Shown: positions 55,726 through 64,000 of the stretch, in pieces
Layout of the letters: every line of letters begins with the position of its first letter
How positions within the stretch are numbered: position 1 is the first letter of the stretch
From: Candidatus Bilophila faecipullorum
Lineage (GTDB): Bacteria > Desulfobacterota > Desulfovibrionia > Desulfovibrionales > Desulfovibrionaceae
NCBI GenBank assembly: GCA_944326695.1
Contig: CALVEZ010000015.1
Span: 1 to 64,000, forward strand
DNA: 64,000 nucleotides
Direction: 5' to 3'
The notes under the pieces: model-generated
The model's input: only the letters and a program-made list of their open reading frames with translations
Databases searched by the model: none
What the model was told of the DNA's origin: nothing
Program-made: the position numbers and the translations under genes

Positions 55726-58491
55726 TCAGTTCTGCCCGGCGTTTGTTCCGCCGCGTGTACGCGGCGTGGCGGCATCGTCCGGGCCGTCGTAGCCCTTTTC
55801 AATGAGCGTGCGGGCCAATTCCAGCTGGCTTTCGCGGGTGGGCGCTTCGTCATCAAGCTTGGCGGCGAGCAGACGGCGCATGATTTTCCCGAAGCGCGGC
55901 CCGGGCTCAAGGCCCAGATTGTGCAGATCGTCGCCCGAAATATCGACTTTGATCTGCTTCCATTTATAAATGTACTGGGACACGCTGCTGCTGATTTCCT
56001 CGTGGGGGGCGCGGGCCATAAGATAGAGCGCGCCTTCAAGCGGCAGGGGCCCCAGCAGCTCGCAAAGGCGGCTGACCGAATGCTCCGTCCCTTTTTTCTG
56101 CATGTCGCGGTGCCAGTTGGTCAGTTCCATGAGGGACACGCGGACGCTTTCGCGCAGGCTCAGGATCGTTTCGCGTGCCGTGGGGTTGAGGCCGAGCCTG
56201 TGGAGGATGTCGGCGGTTTCCAGTGCGGGCACGGCGCTGCACAGGGCCATGAGGTAGAGGGTGCCGAGGTCGGGCGTTTCCTTGAAATAGAGCAGGCGGT
56301 ACCAGTCGATGACCTCGCGCAGGGAGTCGAGCAGCTCGTCCTTGTCGGGATTCAACGTCAGGCTGGGGTGAATGGCGCTCAGCACGCCAAGCTCATTGAG
56401 GCGGCGCAGGCAGGTTTCGGGTTCGTCCTCGCGGAAGATGAGATTGAGTTCGTGCAGGATGCGCGCGCCCGACAGCTTTTCCACCAGGTTCAGGGAAAGG
56501 GCGTTTTTGATGAGTTTTTCCCCCTGCATGCTGATGTGGAAACCGTAACGCTGCTCGAAGCGCACGGCCCTGATGATGCGCGTGGGGTCTTCCACGAAGC
56601 TCAGGGAATGGATGATGCGGATGGTTTTACGCTGGATGTCGCCTTGTCCGCCGAAGAAGTCCACGAGGCTCCCGAATTGCGCCTTGTTGAGTCGCAGGGC
56701 CATGGCGTTGATGGTGAAGTCGCGGCGGAAGAGGTCCATCTTGATGGATGAAAGCTCCACGGTGGGCAGGGCGGCGGGGTACTTGTAGTATTCCAGCCGG
56801 GCCGTGGCCACGTCCACCCGTTGCTCGTCGCCGTTTTCGTCGGTGTAGATGACGAGCGCGGTCATGAAGGTGCGGTGCTCGCGTACGCGGCCCCCCAGTT
56901 CCTGCGCGAGCGCGCGGGCGAAGGCGATGCCGTCGCCCTCCACGACAAGGTCCACGTCGTCGAATTCAATGGCGGGGCGGCTGAGCATGATGTCGCGCAC
57001 GAAGCCGCCCACGGCGTAGACGCTGACATGGAGTCTGTCCCCGAGTTCCCCGGCCTTGCGCAGCATATGCAGCATGGGTTGCGGCAACCGCGTGGACAGG
57101 AGCTTGGCGAGGTTGCGTTCGCGCGCGCTGGCGTTGGCCGGAATGGGCACGCCGGAAGGGTCTTCCACAAACATGTTGATGAGGTCGGTGCGGGTGACTA
57201 CGCCGATGACCTCGTTGTTCTCCACCACCGGGACGAGCCGCTGGTGCGCGCCCACGATGATTTTCATGAGGCGTTGCAGGGGAGCGTCCGGCGGCACGGT
57301 CAGGATGGTGCGCTGCATGTATTCGGAGACGGGCATGTCCCCAAGCTCGTGGGCGATGGCCCGGGCCGCGATCTGGCACTCCATATAGCCGATGCAGTGG
57401 CGCGTCCCCGTGCGGAAGACGGGCGCGGCCTTGAGCCCGTAGCGGTTCATGATGGTTTCCGCTTCCCGGATGGTCTGGCGGTCCTCGATGCCCACGGCGG
57501 GGGCGGACATGAGGTCGCGCGCCTGCTTGTTCGGGTTGACCTGCATGTAGAGCTGCTGGAAGATGGCGTCCTTCAGTTCGGGAATGGGCACGTTCTTGAC
57601 GGCGGCGGAAGCGGCGAAGCGGTGCCCCCCTCCGCCGAGGCTCTTGCAGATTTGCCCCACGTCCACGGCGTCCACCCGGCTGCGGGCCACGACCTGCACC
57701 TTTTCCTCCATGTTGGCGAGGGCGAAAAGCACGTTGCAGGATTCCATCTCCATGAATTTCTGGGCGAGGTAGGCGAAATCCCCCATAAAGCTGTCGAGGG
57801 TCGCTTCGGCGAGCACCACGGTATAGGGGCCGACCTCATGGACCGACGCCGAATCAAGCAGTTCGTTGAGCACCTTGATGTGCACGCTGGTCATGCCCGT
57901 ATGGACGAGATCGGCGATGAAGGTCAGGTCCATGCCGTAGCCGCGCAGCCACGCGGCCGCGAGGAAATCCTCGGGCCGGGTGGAGGTATAGGTAAAGGCC
58001 CCGGTGTCGCCGTAAATGCCGAGCCCGAGGACGGTCGCCTCCTGACAGGTAGGGACGACGCCCCTTTCGCGCAGCGCCTGACAGATGAGGGTGCAGGTGG
58101 AGCCGGTCGTCCCGATGCGGGCCACGTCCGCCCGGATGACCTTGCCCTTTTCGTCCGGCTGCGGGGTGGGGTGATGATCCCAGACCTGCACTTCGACGCC
58201 GGGCAGATCGAGAAAATCGTGCACCTGCGGCACGCGGGAACGTATCTGCGTGTCCACGACCACGACGCGCCTGATCGTCGCGGGATCGATTTCCTTGGGG
58301 TTCTTGAAGGGATAGAGATAGGAAGCTGTTTCGTTGAAAAACTCGTTGAGGGGCTTTTCCATGCTGCCCGGGAAAACCATGACGCTGTCCGGATAGAGCA
58401 TGGTCATGCCGATCATCGAGGAGAGGGCGTCCCAGTCGGCGTTGCTGTGGCAGGTGATGACGGTGGGGGCGGGGACCAGAGCTGGCTTCAT
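55726..58491 (-). CDS. DHH - CBS - tRNA nucleotidyltransferase fusion (CCA- or A-/CC-adding type)
   Basis: A 921-residue protein. Residues 1 to about 310: DHH/DHHA1 phosphoesterase (TCHSNADWDALSSM, VVVDTQIRSR, VWDHHPTPQPDEKG, LGIYGDTGAFTYTSTRPEDF, GGGGHRFAASA). Residues about 315-440: a CBS pair (PAVGIEDRQTIREAETIMNR, TVPPDAPLQRLMKIIVGAHQ). From about 470: class II nucleotidyltransferase head YAVGGFVRDIMLSRP, FDDVDLVVEGDG, RDFTINAMALRL and EDPTRIIRAVRFEQRYGF. This layout is known from Aquifex and deltaproteobacteria, where CC- and A-adding activities can be split between two enzymes. Which activity this has cannot be told here. Confidence 0.9.
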   Translation of the reverse strand: MKPALVPAPTVITCHSNADWDALSSMIGMTMLYPDSVMVFPGSMEKPLNEFFNETASYLYPFKNPKEIDPATIRRVVVVDTQIRSRVPQVHDFLDLPGVEVQVWDHHPTPQPDEKGKVIRADVARIGTTGSTCTLICQALRERGVVPTCQEATVLGLGIYGDTGAFTYTSTRPEDFLAAAWLRGYGMDLTFIADLVHTGMTSVHIKVLNELLDSASVHEVGPYTVVLAEATLDSFMGDFAYLAQKFMEMESCNVLFALANMEEKVQVVARSRVDAVDVGQICKSLGGGGHRFAASAAVKNVPIPELKDAIFQQLYMQVNPNKQARDLMSAPAVGIEDRQTIREAETIMNRYGLKAAPVFRTGTRHCIGYMECQIAARAIAHELGDMPVSEYMQRTILTVPPDAPLQRLMKIIVGAHQRLVPVVENNEVIGVVTRTDLINMFVEDPSGVPIPANASARERNLAKLLSTRLPQPMLHMLRKAGELGDRLHVSVYAVGGFVRDIMLSRPAIEFDDVDLVVEGDGIAFARALAQELGGRVREHRTFMTALVIYTDENGDEQRVDVATARLEYYKYPAALPTVELSSIKMDLFRRDFTINAMALRLNKAQFGSLVDFFGGQGDIQRKTIRIIHSLSFVEDPTRIIRAVRFEQRYGFHISMQGEKLIKNALSLNLVEKLSGARILHELNLIFREDEPETCLRRLNELGVLSAIHPSLTLNPDKDELLDSLREVIDWYRLLYFKETPDLGTLYLMALCSAVPALETADILHRLGLNPTARETILSLRESVRVSLMELTNWHRDMQKKGTEHSVSRLCELLGPLPLEGALYLMARAPHEEISSSVSQYIYKWKQIKVDISGDDLHNLGLEPGPRFGKIMRRLLAAKLDDEAPTRESQLELARTLIEKGYDGPDDAATPRTRGGTNAGQN

Positions 58492-58509
58492 GAAGGTTCC
58501 TTGAAATGG

Positions 58510-59520
58510 TTATGCCGGATCGGCGGCGGACGTTGCGGACGCTCCGTCCTCAGGGGCGTCGGGACGCTGCGAGCGGGGATGATATTTGCGGTGTATCTGG
58601 AGCAGGCGCTCCGACTGGACATGCGTATAGAGTTCGGTGGCGTTCATGTCCGCATGGCCGAGGAGTATCTGGACGGATCGCAGGTCCGCCCCCCCCTCCA
58701 GGAGATGGGTGGCGAAGGAATGGCGGAAGGTGTGCGGGGAAATGGCCTTGCGGATGCCCGCCTCCAGTGCGTAGCGTTTGACGAGTTTCCACACGCCCTG
58801 CCGCGAGAGCCCGGTGCCGGAACGGTTGAGGAAGACCTTGTCCTCCACGGGCGTGAACAGGGGGCGCACATCGCGCAGGTAGTCGGCCATGCGCATGACG
58901 GCGGCGTCATGCAGCGGCACCAGCCGCTCTTTGCTGCCCTTGCCGAAAATTTTTACCACGCCCCGCTGGAGATCGAGATCGAGGGGCTGCAATTCGATGA
59001 GTTCGGAAACGCGCATCCCCGCCGCGTAGAGGAGTTCGAGCATGGCGCGATCCCGCAGGCCCAGCTTGCCCGTGGGATCAGGGGCGTTGAGCAGGCGGAG
59101 GATTTCATCCTGCGTCAGCACTTCGGGCAGAAGGGCCGGGAGTTTGGGCGTGTCCACGAGTTCGGCGGGGTTGGCGGGCAGATCGCCGCGATCCACGCAC
59201 CACGCCAGAAAATTACGCAGGGAGGAGATGCGGCGCGCCAGCGTGCGGGTGGCGTCCCCGCGCTGACGGAGCCACGCCACGAAAAGCGCCACATCCTCGT
59301 CGCGCAGGCGCGAAAGCGGCGTCTCCAGCTCTTCCAGAAAGTCCCGCAGCGCGTCGAGGTCCTGCCTGTAGGCGGCCACGGTATTGCGCGACAGGCCCCG
59401 TTCGGCTATGAGTCCGTCAAGCCAGCGGGACGCCAGTTTCGCTGGGAAAAGGACGGACGGGCTGCGGCGCTCTGCGGCGTCCCGCCCGTGTTCGGACTCG
59501 ATTCGCTTGGTGGTGTTCAT
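58510..59520 (-). CDS. xerD: Tyrosine recombinase XerC/XerD
   Basis: A 336-residue site-specific recombinase: SAM-like N-terminal domain (GLSRNTVAAYRQDLDALRDF), then catalytic residues Arg in AAGMRVSELIEL, Lys in FGKGSKERLVPL, HTFRHSFATHLLEGGADLRS (His, Arg), LLGHADM (His) and the nucleophile Tyr in ELYTHV. It resolves chromosome dimers at dif with a partner. Slightly longer than usual at both ends. The sequence ATELYTHV replaces the more common TTQIYTHV. The DHH-CBS gene starts 18 bases downstream. Confidence 0.92.
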   Translation of the reverse strand: MNTTKRIESEHGRDAAERRSPSVLFPAKLASRWLDGLIAERGLSRNTVAAYRQDLDALRDFLEELETPLSRLRDEDVALFVAWLRQRGDATRTLARRISSLRNFLAWCVDRGDLPANPAELVDTPKLPALLPEVLTQDEILRLLNAPDPTGKLGLRDRAMLELLYAAGMRVSELIELQPLDLDLQRGVVKIFGKGSKERLVPLHDAAVMRMADYLRDVRPLFTPVEDKVFLNRSGTGLSRQGVWKLVKRYALEAGIRKAISPHTFRHSFATHLLEGGADLRSVQILLGHADMNATELYTHVQSERLLQIHRKYHPRSQRPDAPEDGASATSAADPA

Positions 59521-59581
59521 GCTCCCAGACTACACCAGACCATGCGGGATCGCAAACGGCTTACCTGTTCGGAGCGGAGTG

Positions 59582-60106
59582 ATGAGCGAAAGGCATACAG
59601 CCTACGTGTGCATGGGGTCCAACATGGGCGATTCAGAAGGCCATCTGGCGCAGGCCCGGGAAAAACTGGCGTCTTTGCCCGGGTGGTGCGTGGAGGCGGC
59701 GTCTCCCGTCTATCTGACCGAACCGCAAAACGTCCGCGAGCAGCCGTGGTTCGCCAATCAGGTGCTCAAGATAACCTGCCCCGGCCACATGACAGCCCCG
59801 GCTTTTTTGGATATGCTCCTTGATGTGGAAAAGAGGCTCGGGCGCGTCAGAGACCAGGCCACGGCGTCCGATCCCGCCGTGCGCTTCGGCCCGCGCCCCA
59901 TCGATCTGGATTTGCTGCTGTTCGACGAGGAACGCTGGGACACGCCGCATCTTGCCTTGCCGCATCCCCGTATGCTGGAACGGGCCTTCGTGCTGGTTCC
60001 GCTGCGGGATATCGAACCTGATCTGATCCTCTCCGACGGGCGGACCCCCGGGGAGGTGTTGCGTTTCCTCGCTCATGCCGTGGAAGGGAAGCGCATCCGC
60101 CAGTAA
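59582..60106 (+). CDS. folK: 6-hydroxymethyl-7,8-dihydropterin pyrophosphokinase FolK
   Basis: A 174-residue folate-pathway kinase: YVCMGSNMGDSEGHLAQARE, VYLTEPQNVREQPWFANQVL, the signature GPRPIDLDLLLFDEERWDTP and LALPHPRMLERAFVLVPL. It transfers pyrophosphate from ATP to hydroxymethyldihydropterin. ATG 59582 is chosen because the conserved region begins here; an earlier in-frame start lies over xerD on the other strand. Followed after 21 bases by a small YHS protein. Confidence 0.95.
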   Translation: MSERHTAYVCMGSNMGDSEGHLAQAREKLASLPGWCVEAASPVYLTEPQNVREQPWFANQVLKITCPGHMTAPAFLDMLLDVEKRLGRVRDQATASDPAVRFGPRPIDLDLLLFDEERWDTPHLALPHPRMLERAFVLVPLRDIEPDLILSDGRTPGEVLRFLAHAVEGKRIRQ

Positions 60107-60127
60107 CGGCAATGCCGGAGATATGTC

Positions 60128-60412
60128 ATGTGGAAATGGTTGATCCTTGTTCTTGCCGCGTACGCGCTGTATCGCATGTTTATGAACGACCGCAAGAAAA
60201 AGGGCGAGGACAGCAAGAAGGAAAAGGAACATCTCGTCGCCACCGGGGATATGGTCAAGGACCCGGTCTGCGGCGCGTATATTGACGCCGACAGCACCAT
60301 CACCGTGCGCGATGGGCAAACCGTCCATCGTTTTTGCAGCTACGATTGCCGGGACGAGTTCCTGCGCCGTGTCGGGAAACTGCCGGAGAAAACCGACGGA
60401 AACGACGCCTAG
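60128..60412 (+). CDS. Small membrane-anchored YHS/TRASH-domain protein
   Basis: A 94-residue protein with an N-terminal membrane helix (MWKWLILVLAAYALYRMF), a charged lysine-rich linker and a YHS-type metal-binding segment: KDPVCGAYIDADSTITV and HRFCSYDCRDEFLRRVG. Three cysteines and a histidine suggest binding of a metal ion such as copper or zinc. Common in deltaproteobacteria as a folK neighbour-type small gene; function unknown. Confidence 0.8.
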   Translation: MWKWLILVLAAYALYRMFMNDRKKKGEDSKKEKEHLVATGDMVKDPVCGAYIDADSTITVRDGQTVHRFCSYDCRDEFLRRVGKLPEKTDGNDA

Positions 60413-60432
60413 CGTCTTCCCTTGGAGACAAC

Positions 60433-60461
60433 AAGCCGGAGGGCCTCCCCCCCGGCTTTTT
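60433..60461 (+). terminator. Terminator after the YHS gene
   Basis: AAGCCGG agggcctcccc CCCGGCTT stem followed by TTTTTGTATG. Confidence 0.85.
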
Positions 60462-60549
60462 TGTATGCATTGGAGATTATGGCAAGGCCGCCTTGGAAGC
60501 GGGGCATTCCTGCGCCGTGATCAGATGATGCGGGCAGGCGCGCGTGCGG

Positions 60550-61857
60550 CTAGCCTTTGTCGAAAAGCAACGTTTCCACGGTCGTGCCCGCCTCCAGCCC
60601 TTCCAGCCGGGCGGGGATGCGGATGACGCCCTCGGCGTCGAGGAGCGTGCGCAAGAGCCCGGAAAGGCCGGGCACGGGCACGGCGCGGGGAAGCTCGCCC
60701 GGGTTCTCCGGGATGTCCAGCCGCACCCTGACGTAATCCTCGCGGCCTTGCCGTGAGGCGATGTTGCGTGAAAGCATGGCCGGGCGGGAAGGCCAGCGGC
60801 GTTGATCAAAGGCGGTGCCGTTCTGCGTCTTCCCGTCGCGGAGGGCGGCCAGCGAATGCCCCGCCAGATGGCGCAGGAAAGGAAGGCCGAGGATGAGCAT
60901 GACCACTTGCGCGGACGCCACCTGACCGGGAAGGCCCCACACGAGCGTTTGCCTGCAGCGCGCCAGAATGAGCGGCTTGCCCGGGCTGAGGGCCACGCCG
61001 TGGCAGAGGATTTCCGTATCCCCGAGGGATTGCAGGGCTTCCAGTGTGAGGTCGCGCACGCCGATGGAACTTCCGCCGGAGAGGAAGACGACATCCGCCG
61101 GGGTGCCGTTTTTTCCTTGTAACGCTTCGTCCAGCGCGGCCTTGAGCGGTTCAAGCCGATCCGGGGCGATGCCGAACGCCGTGACCTCGGCGTGCGGCGC
61201 GATCATGGCGGCAAGGGCGGAAGTGTTCACGTCGCGGATTTGGCCGGGCTCAGGGCGCGTGCCGGGCGGCACGAGTTCGTCGCCTGTGGAGAGGAGGGAG
61301 ACGCGGGGGCGGCGGATCACCGGGACTTCCATCATGCCGACCGCCGCCAGCAGGCCGATTTCCTGCGCCCGCAGGAGGGTTCCCGCCGTCAGCAGGGGCT
61401 GCCCTGCGGTAGCATCCTCGCCTTTGAACATGACGTATTCACCGGGCGCCACGGAGCGCCGCATTTCAATGACTCCCGCGCCGAAAGGTTTGGTGTGCTC
61501 CACCATGATGACGGCATCCGCCCCATCGGGCAGGTGCCCGCCGGTCACGATGGCGGCGCATTGTCCTGCTTCGAGCGTAAAGCACGGCGGACGGTCGATG
61601 GCGATCTCGCCCACGCAGTCCAGCCAGACGGGATTGAACTCCGAGGCCCCGAAAAGATCGGCGGCCCGGACCGCATAGCCGTCCATGCCCGAGCGGTTGG
61701 CGGGGGGCAGGTCTTCCGGCGCGATCAGGGTTTCGGCCACAACCGAACCGGCGGCGAGGTCGGCAAGGGAGCGGCGTTCGGCAGGGAGGGGGGCAAAGTC
61801 CAAAAGGCGGCTGATGACGTCATCGACGGCAAGGACATTGAGAAAATCTTTGTGCAT
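60550..61857 (-). CDS. moeA: Molybdopterin molybdenumtransferase MoeA
   Basis: A 435-residue protein for molybdenum or tungsten insertion into molybdopterin. Motifs: PPANRSGMDGYAVRAADL, CAAIVTGGHLPDGADAVIMV, GEDATAGQPLLTAGTLL, RVSLLSTGDELVPPGTRPEP, VFLSGGSSIGVRDLTLEAL and LVWGLPGQVASAQVVMLIL. ATG 61857 follows GGAG at good spacing; an ATG four codons earlier is possible. A molybdenum or tungsten enzyme need fits an anaerobe with formate or other oxidoreductases. Confidence 0.94.
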   Translation of the reverse strand: MHKDFLNVLAVDDVISRLLDFAPLPAERRSLADLAAGSVVAETLIAPEDLPPANRSGMDGYAVRAADLFGASEFNPVWLDCVGEIAIDRPPCFTLEAGQCAAIVTGGHLPDGADAVIMVEHTKPFGAGVIEMRRSVAPGEYVMFKGEDATAGQPLLTAGTLLRAQEIGLLAAVGMMEVPVIRRPRVSLLSTGDELVPPGTRPEPGQIRDVNTSALAAMIAPHAEVTAFGIAPDRLEPLKAALDEALQGKNGTPADVVFLSGGSSIGVRDLTLEALQSLGDTEILCHGVALSPGKPLILARCRQTLVWGLPGQVASAQVVMLILGLPFLRHLAGHSLAALRDGKTQNGTAFDQRRWPSRPAMLSRNIASRQGREDYVRVRLDIPENPGELPRAVPVPGLSGLLRTLLDAEGVIRIPARLEGLEAGTTVETLLFDKG

Positions 61858-62447
61858 CCGTATCTCCATGTTCAAAGGGCTCTTCACGATAGCGGCGGGG
61901 CGGTCAAGAAGCAAGGAGAAAGGACGTGTTTTTCCGTCTGTGCGGGTACGGGAGGTTTTGTCCTTATCCGATGCCAAAGAAGGCCATCCTTTTTCTTGCG
62001 GTCGGTTAAAGATACTGCTGGCCCTTCGTACACTGTAGGGCACTCCCCGGACAAACGGAAGCGTCCGTTCCTGACCGGCCTGTGGCGCATCGTAGGGCAT
62101 TTCCCAACACGCTGGCGTGAACGGGGTTTGCGCAGGCCAGCGTCGGCGTTCCTTCTCAATCTTTCTGTTACGTGGAGGCGCGAGAAGCTGCGGGCGGGCG
62201 GGAGCGGCAAAAGCGACTCATGCCGTACCACGCCCGTGTGCGCAAGGCGTAGCGTGTCCGAACTTTTCCGCACTTTTCCGCCTTGAGTGGTCCCGTACCA
62301 CGCGAGCGCGCGCAAGGCATAGAACGAATCCAACCATGTACACCACGAAAAGCCGTACCACTGGAGCGTGCACAAGGCGTTTTCGGCCTCACCGTTCAAG
62401 GGATGGCGCCTCTTGCCTGAATGCCTCGGAACGATTATCTTTTCCGC
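61858..62447. other. 590-base region between moeA and uvrB
   Basis: No credible gene; long overlapping minus frames look like chance reading of GC-rich DNA. It holds the divergent moeA and uvrB promoters and three copies of a 30-base repeat (62223-62382). Confidence 0.5.
62223..62382. repeat. Three degenerate 30-base direct repeats upstream of uvrB
   Basis: Copies at 62223-62252, 62293-62322 and 62353-62382 share CCGTACCAC, then GCGYGCRCAAGGCRT near the end, spaced 70 and 60 bases. Short ACTTTTCCG repeats lie between the first two. Confidence 0.65.
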
Positions 62448-64000
62448 ATGAAAACATCCGAAAATACGCTTTTCAGGCTGCGGACTGACCACGTGCCCAC
62501 CGGGGATCAGCCCGCCGCCATTGAACAGCTTGCGTCCAATATCGAGGCCGGGGTGCGCGAGCAGGTCCTGCTCGGCGTCACGGGCTCGGGCAAGACGTTT
62601 ACGATGGCCAACGTCATCGCCCGCGTCAACCGCCCGGCGCTGGTCCTCGCCCCCAACAAGACGCTGGCCGCGCAGCTCTACAATGAGTTCCGCGCGCTGT
62701 TCCCGGAAAACGCGGTCGAATATTTCGTCAGCTATTACGACTATTACCAGCCGGAAGCCTATGTTCCCGCGTCCGATACCTACATCGAAAAAGACTCGGC
62801 CATCAACGACGACATCGACAAGCTCCGTCACGCGGCCACCCACGCCTTGCTGACGCGGCGCGACGTGATCATTGTGGCCTCCGTCTCGTGCATTTACGGC
62901 CTCGGCTCGCCCGAGTACTACGCGCGGCTGATCATCCCCGTGGAGGCGGGGCAGCGCGCCAGCATGGATTCCATCATCACCCGCCTCGTCGACGTGCAGT
63001 ACGAGCGCAACGACATCGACTTTCACCGCGGCACCTTCCGCGTGCGGGGGGACGTGCTTGAGGTTATCCCCGCCTACGAGCATGAACGGGCCCTGCGGCT
63101 GGAATTCTTCGGGGACGAAATTGAAGCCGTGCGCGAGATCGATCCGCTCACCGGGGAAGTCGTCGGCAACATCGGCAAGACGGTCATTTATCCCGCCAGC
63201 CATTACGTCACGGATCGGGACAATCTGGAAAGGGCCATGTCCGACATCCGGGACGAACTGGGCGAGCGGCTGCGCTTTTTTCAGGCCGGAAACAAGCTTG
63301 TGGAGGCGCAGCGGCTTGAGCAGCGCACCCAGCTTGATCTTGAAATGATGCAGGAACTTGGCTATTGCACGGGCATTGAAAACTACTCGCGCCACCTCGA
63401 CGGCCGCAAGGAAGGGGAGCCGCCCGCTACGCTGCTCGACTACTTCCCCGACGACTTCGTGCTCTTTGCCGACGAATGCCATATCAGCATCCCGCAGGTG
63501 GGGGGCATGTTCAAGGGGGACCGCTCGCGGAAAACCACGCTGGTGGATTTCGGCTTCCGCCTGCCTTCGGCATTGGACAACCGTCCGCTGGAATTTCACG
63601 AGTTTCTGGACCGCCTCAATCAGGTGGTCTACGTTTCCGCGACGCCGGGCCACTGGGAGCTGGAGCGCTCGCAGGGTATTGTAGCCGAGCAGATCATCCG
63701 GCCTACGGGACTGCTGGACCCCGAGGTGGAAGTCCGGCCCGTCAAGGGACAGATCGACGATCTTCTCGGAGAATGCCGCGCCCGGGTGGAGCGGGGCGAA
63801 CGCGTGCTGGTGACGACCCTCACCAAGCGCATGGCCGAGGATTTGACCGAATACCTGAATTCGATGGGCGTTTCCTCGCGCTATCTGCATTCGGACATCG
63901 ACACGATGGAGCGCATGGCCATCATCAAGGCTCTGCGCAGCGGGGAATTCGACGTTCTTGTGGGCATCAATCTCCTGCGCGAGGGGCTGGATATTCCCGA
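62448..64000 (+). CDS. uvrB: Excinuclease ABC subunit B (UvrB), 5' part
   Basis: 517 codons are present before the window ends; UvrB is usually about 670. Walker [21 protein letters not shown], the beta-hairpin region [17 protein letters not shown], [37 protein letters not shown] (motif II DECH), and the run to [10 protein letters not shown]. UvrB is the damage-verifying helicase-like core of nucleotide excision repair. ATG 62448 is the first start of the conserved sequence. Confidence 0.96.
   Translation, partial: MKTSENTLFRLRTDHVPTGDQPAAIEQLASNIEAGVREQVLLGVTGSGKTFTMANVIARVNRPALVLAPNKTLAAQLYNEFRALFPENAVEYFVSYYDYYQPEAYVPASDTYIEKDSAINDDIDKLRHAATHALLTRRDVIIVASVSCIYGLGSPEYYARLIIPVEAGQRASMDSIITRLVDVQYERNDIDFHRGTFRVRGDVLEVIPAYEHERALRLEFFGDEIEAVREIDPLTGEVVGNIGKTVIYPASHYVTDRDNLERAMSDIRDELGERLRFFQAGNKLVEAQRLEQRTQLDLEMMQELGYCTGIENYSRHLDGRKEGEPPATLLDYFPDDFVLFADECHISIPQVGGMFKGDRSRKTTLVDFGFRLPSALDNRPLEFHEFLDRLNQVVYVSATPGHWELERSQGIVAEQIIRPTGLLDPEVEVRPVKGQIDDLLGECRARVERGERVLVTTLTKRMAEDLTEYLNSMGVSSRYLHSDIDTMERMAIIKALRSGEFDVLVGINLLREGLDIP

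Noticed and set aside
56821..59823. 1000-codon open frame on the plus strand
   Set aside because: Antisense shadow of the DHH-CBS-nucleotidyltransferase and xerD genes; high GC third positions keep the opposite frame open.
62223..62382. CRISPR-like array
   Set aside because: Only three copies, diverged, uneven spacing, no leader and no cas genes.
61884..63890. 668-codon frame on the minus strand
   Set aside because: Antisense of uvrB and the repeat region; no motifs.

Overview
This 64 kb window looks like the chromosome of a Gram-negative anaerobe of the Desulfovibrionaceae type (Desulfovibrio/Bilophila/Mailhella-like). I infer this from the style of the high-GC core genes, the fused DHH-CBS-tRNA nucleotidyltransferase, the mlaEFDCA operon and the Kdo/Kps capsule genes. 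No rRNA or complete tRNA gene is visible, so the genus is not established.

Layout. (1) 1-9017: Kps-type (ABC transporter-dependent) capsule locus. It has a partial gene, kdsA, a fused kdsB-kdsC, a very AT-rich insert (about 2240-5760) with a chimeric glycosyltransferase and two hexapeptide acetyltransferases, then kpsC and kpsS. Both acetyltransferases carry simple sequence repeats at their 5' ends, (CAGA)4.75 and G10, so capsule O-acetylation may be phase variable. (2) 9298-12897: IncP/RP4-like mobilization module with a vapBC toxin-antitoxin pair, a MOBP relaxase, a TraJ-like protein, a probable oriT, a divergent TraK-like protein and a small coupled ORF. (3) 12898-17870: lower-GC cargo with an IS5-family remnant, a metallo-beta-lactamase-fold gene followed by an E2-E1-JAB polyprotein (a bacterial ubiquitin-like conjugation type of defence cluster), and a small membrane protein. 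Three apparent one-base deletions interrupt the MBL gene and the E2-E1-JAB gene. The segment ends at what looks like the 3' end of tmRNA (ssrA) with its terminator, a classic island attachment site.

(4) 18.8-31 kb: signalling and stress genes. A tandem diguanylate cyclase / EAL phosphodiesterase pair, a TetR regulator with a MATE pump, a B3/B4-domain protein, an EamA transporter, and a divergent TetR / rhodanese-RclA operon with a palindromic operator over the promoter. (5) 31-34 kb: cyuA (cysteine desulfidase) between two inverted copies of an IS200-type left end, an IS1595-family fragment and a frameshifted IS200 tnpA. (6) 34-64 kb: mostly core genes. ilvC; a methyltransferase/nuclease cluster; a universal stress protein; ettA; glpX-hyp-fabD; hrpB; argS-SPOR-mlaEFDCA; a minus-strand run xerD-cca-HIT-lapA-mutS-lipoprotein; folK; a YHS protein; moeA; and the start of uvrB.

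How the genes work together. The capsule genes make and activate Kdo (KdsA, KdsC, KdsB), build the Kdo-linked glycolipid primer (KpsC, KpsS) and probably assemble and acetylate the repeat unit (the AT-rich cassette). The mobilization genes and the tmRNA-like scar suggest that the left part of the window, possibly including the capsule genes, belongs to an integrated island. The right part is stable backbone: lipid asymmetry (Mla), mismatch repair, recombination, tRNA maturation and cofactor synthesis.
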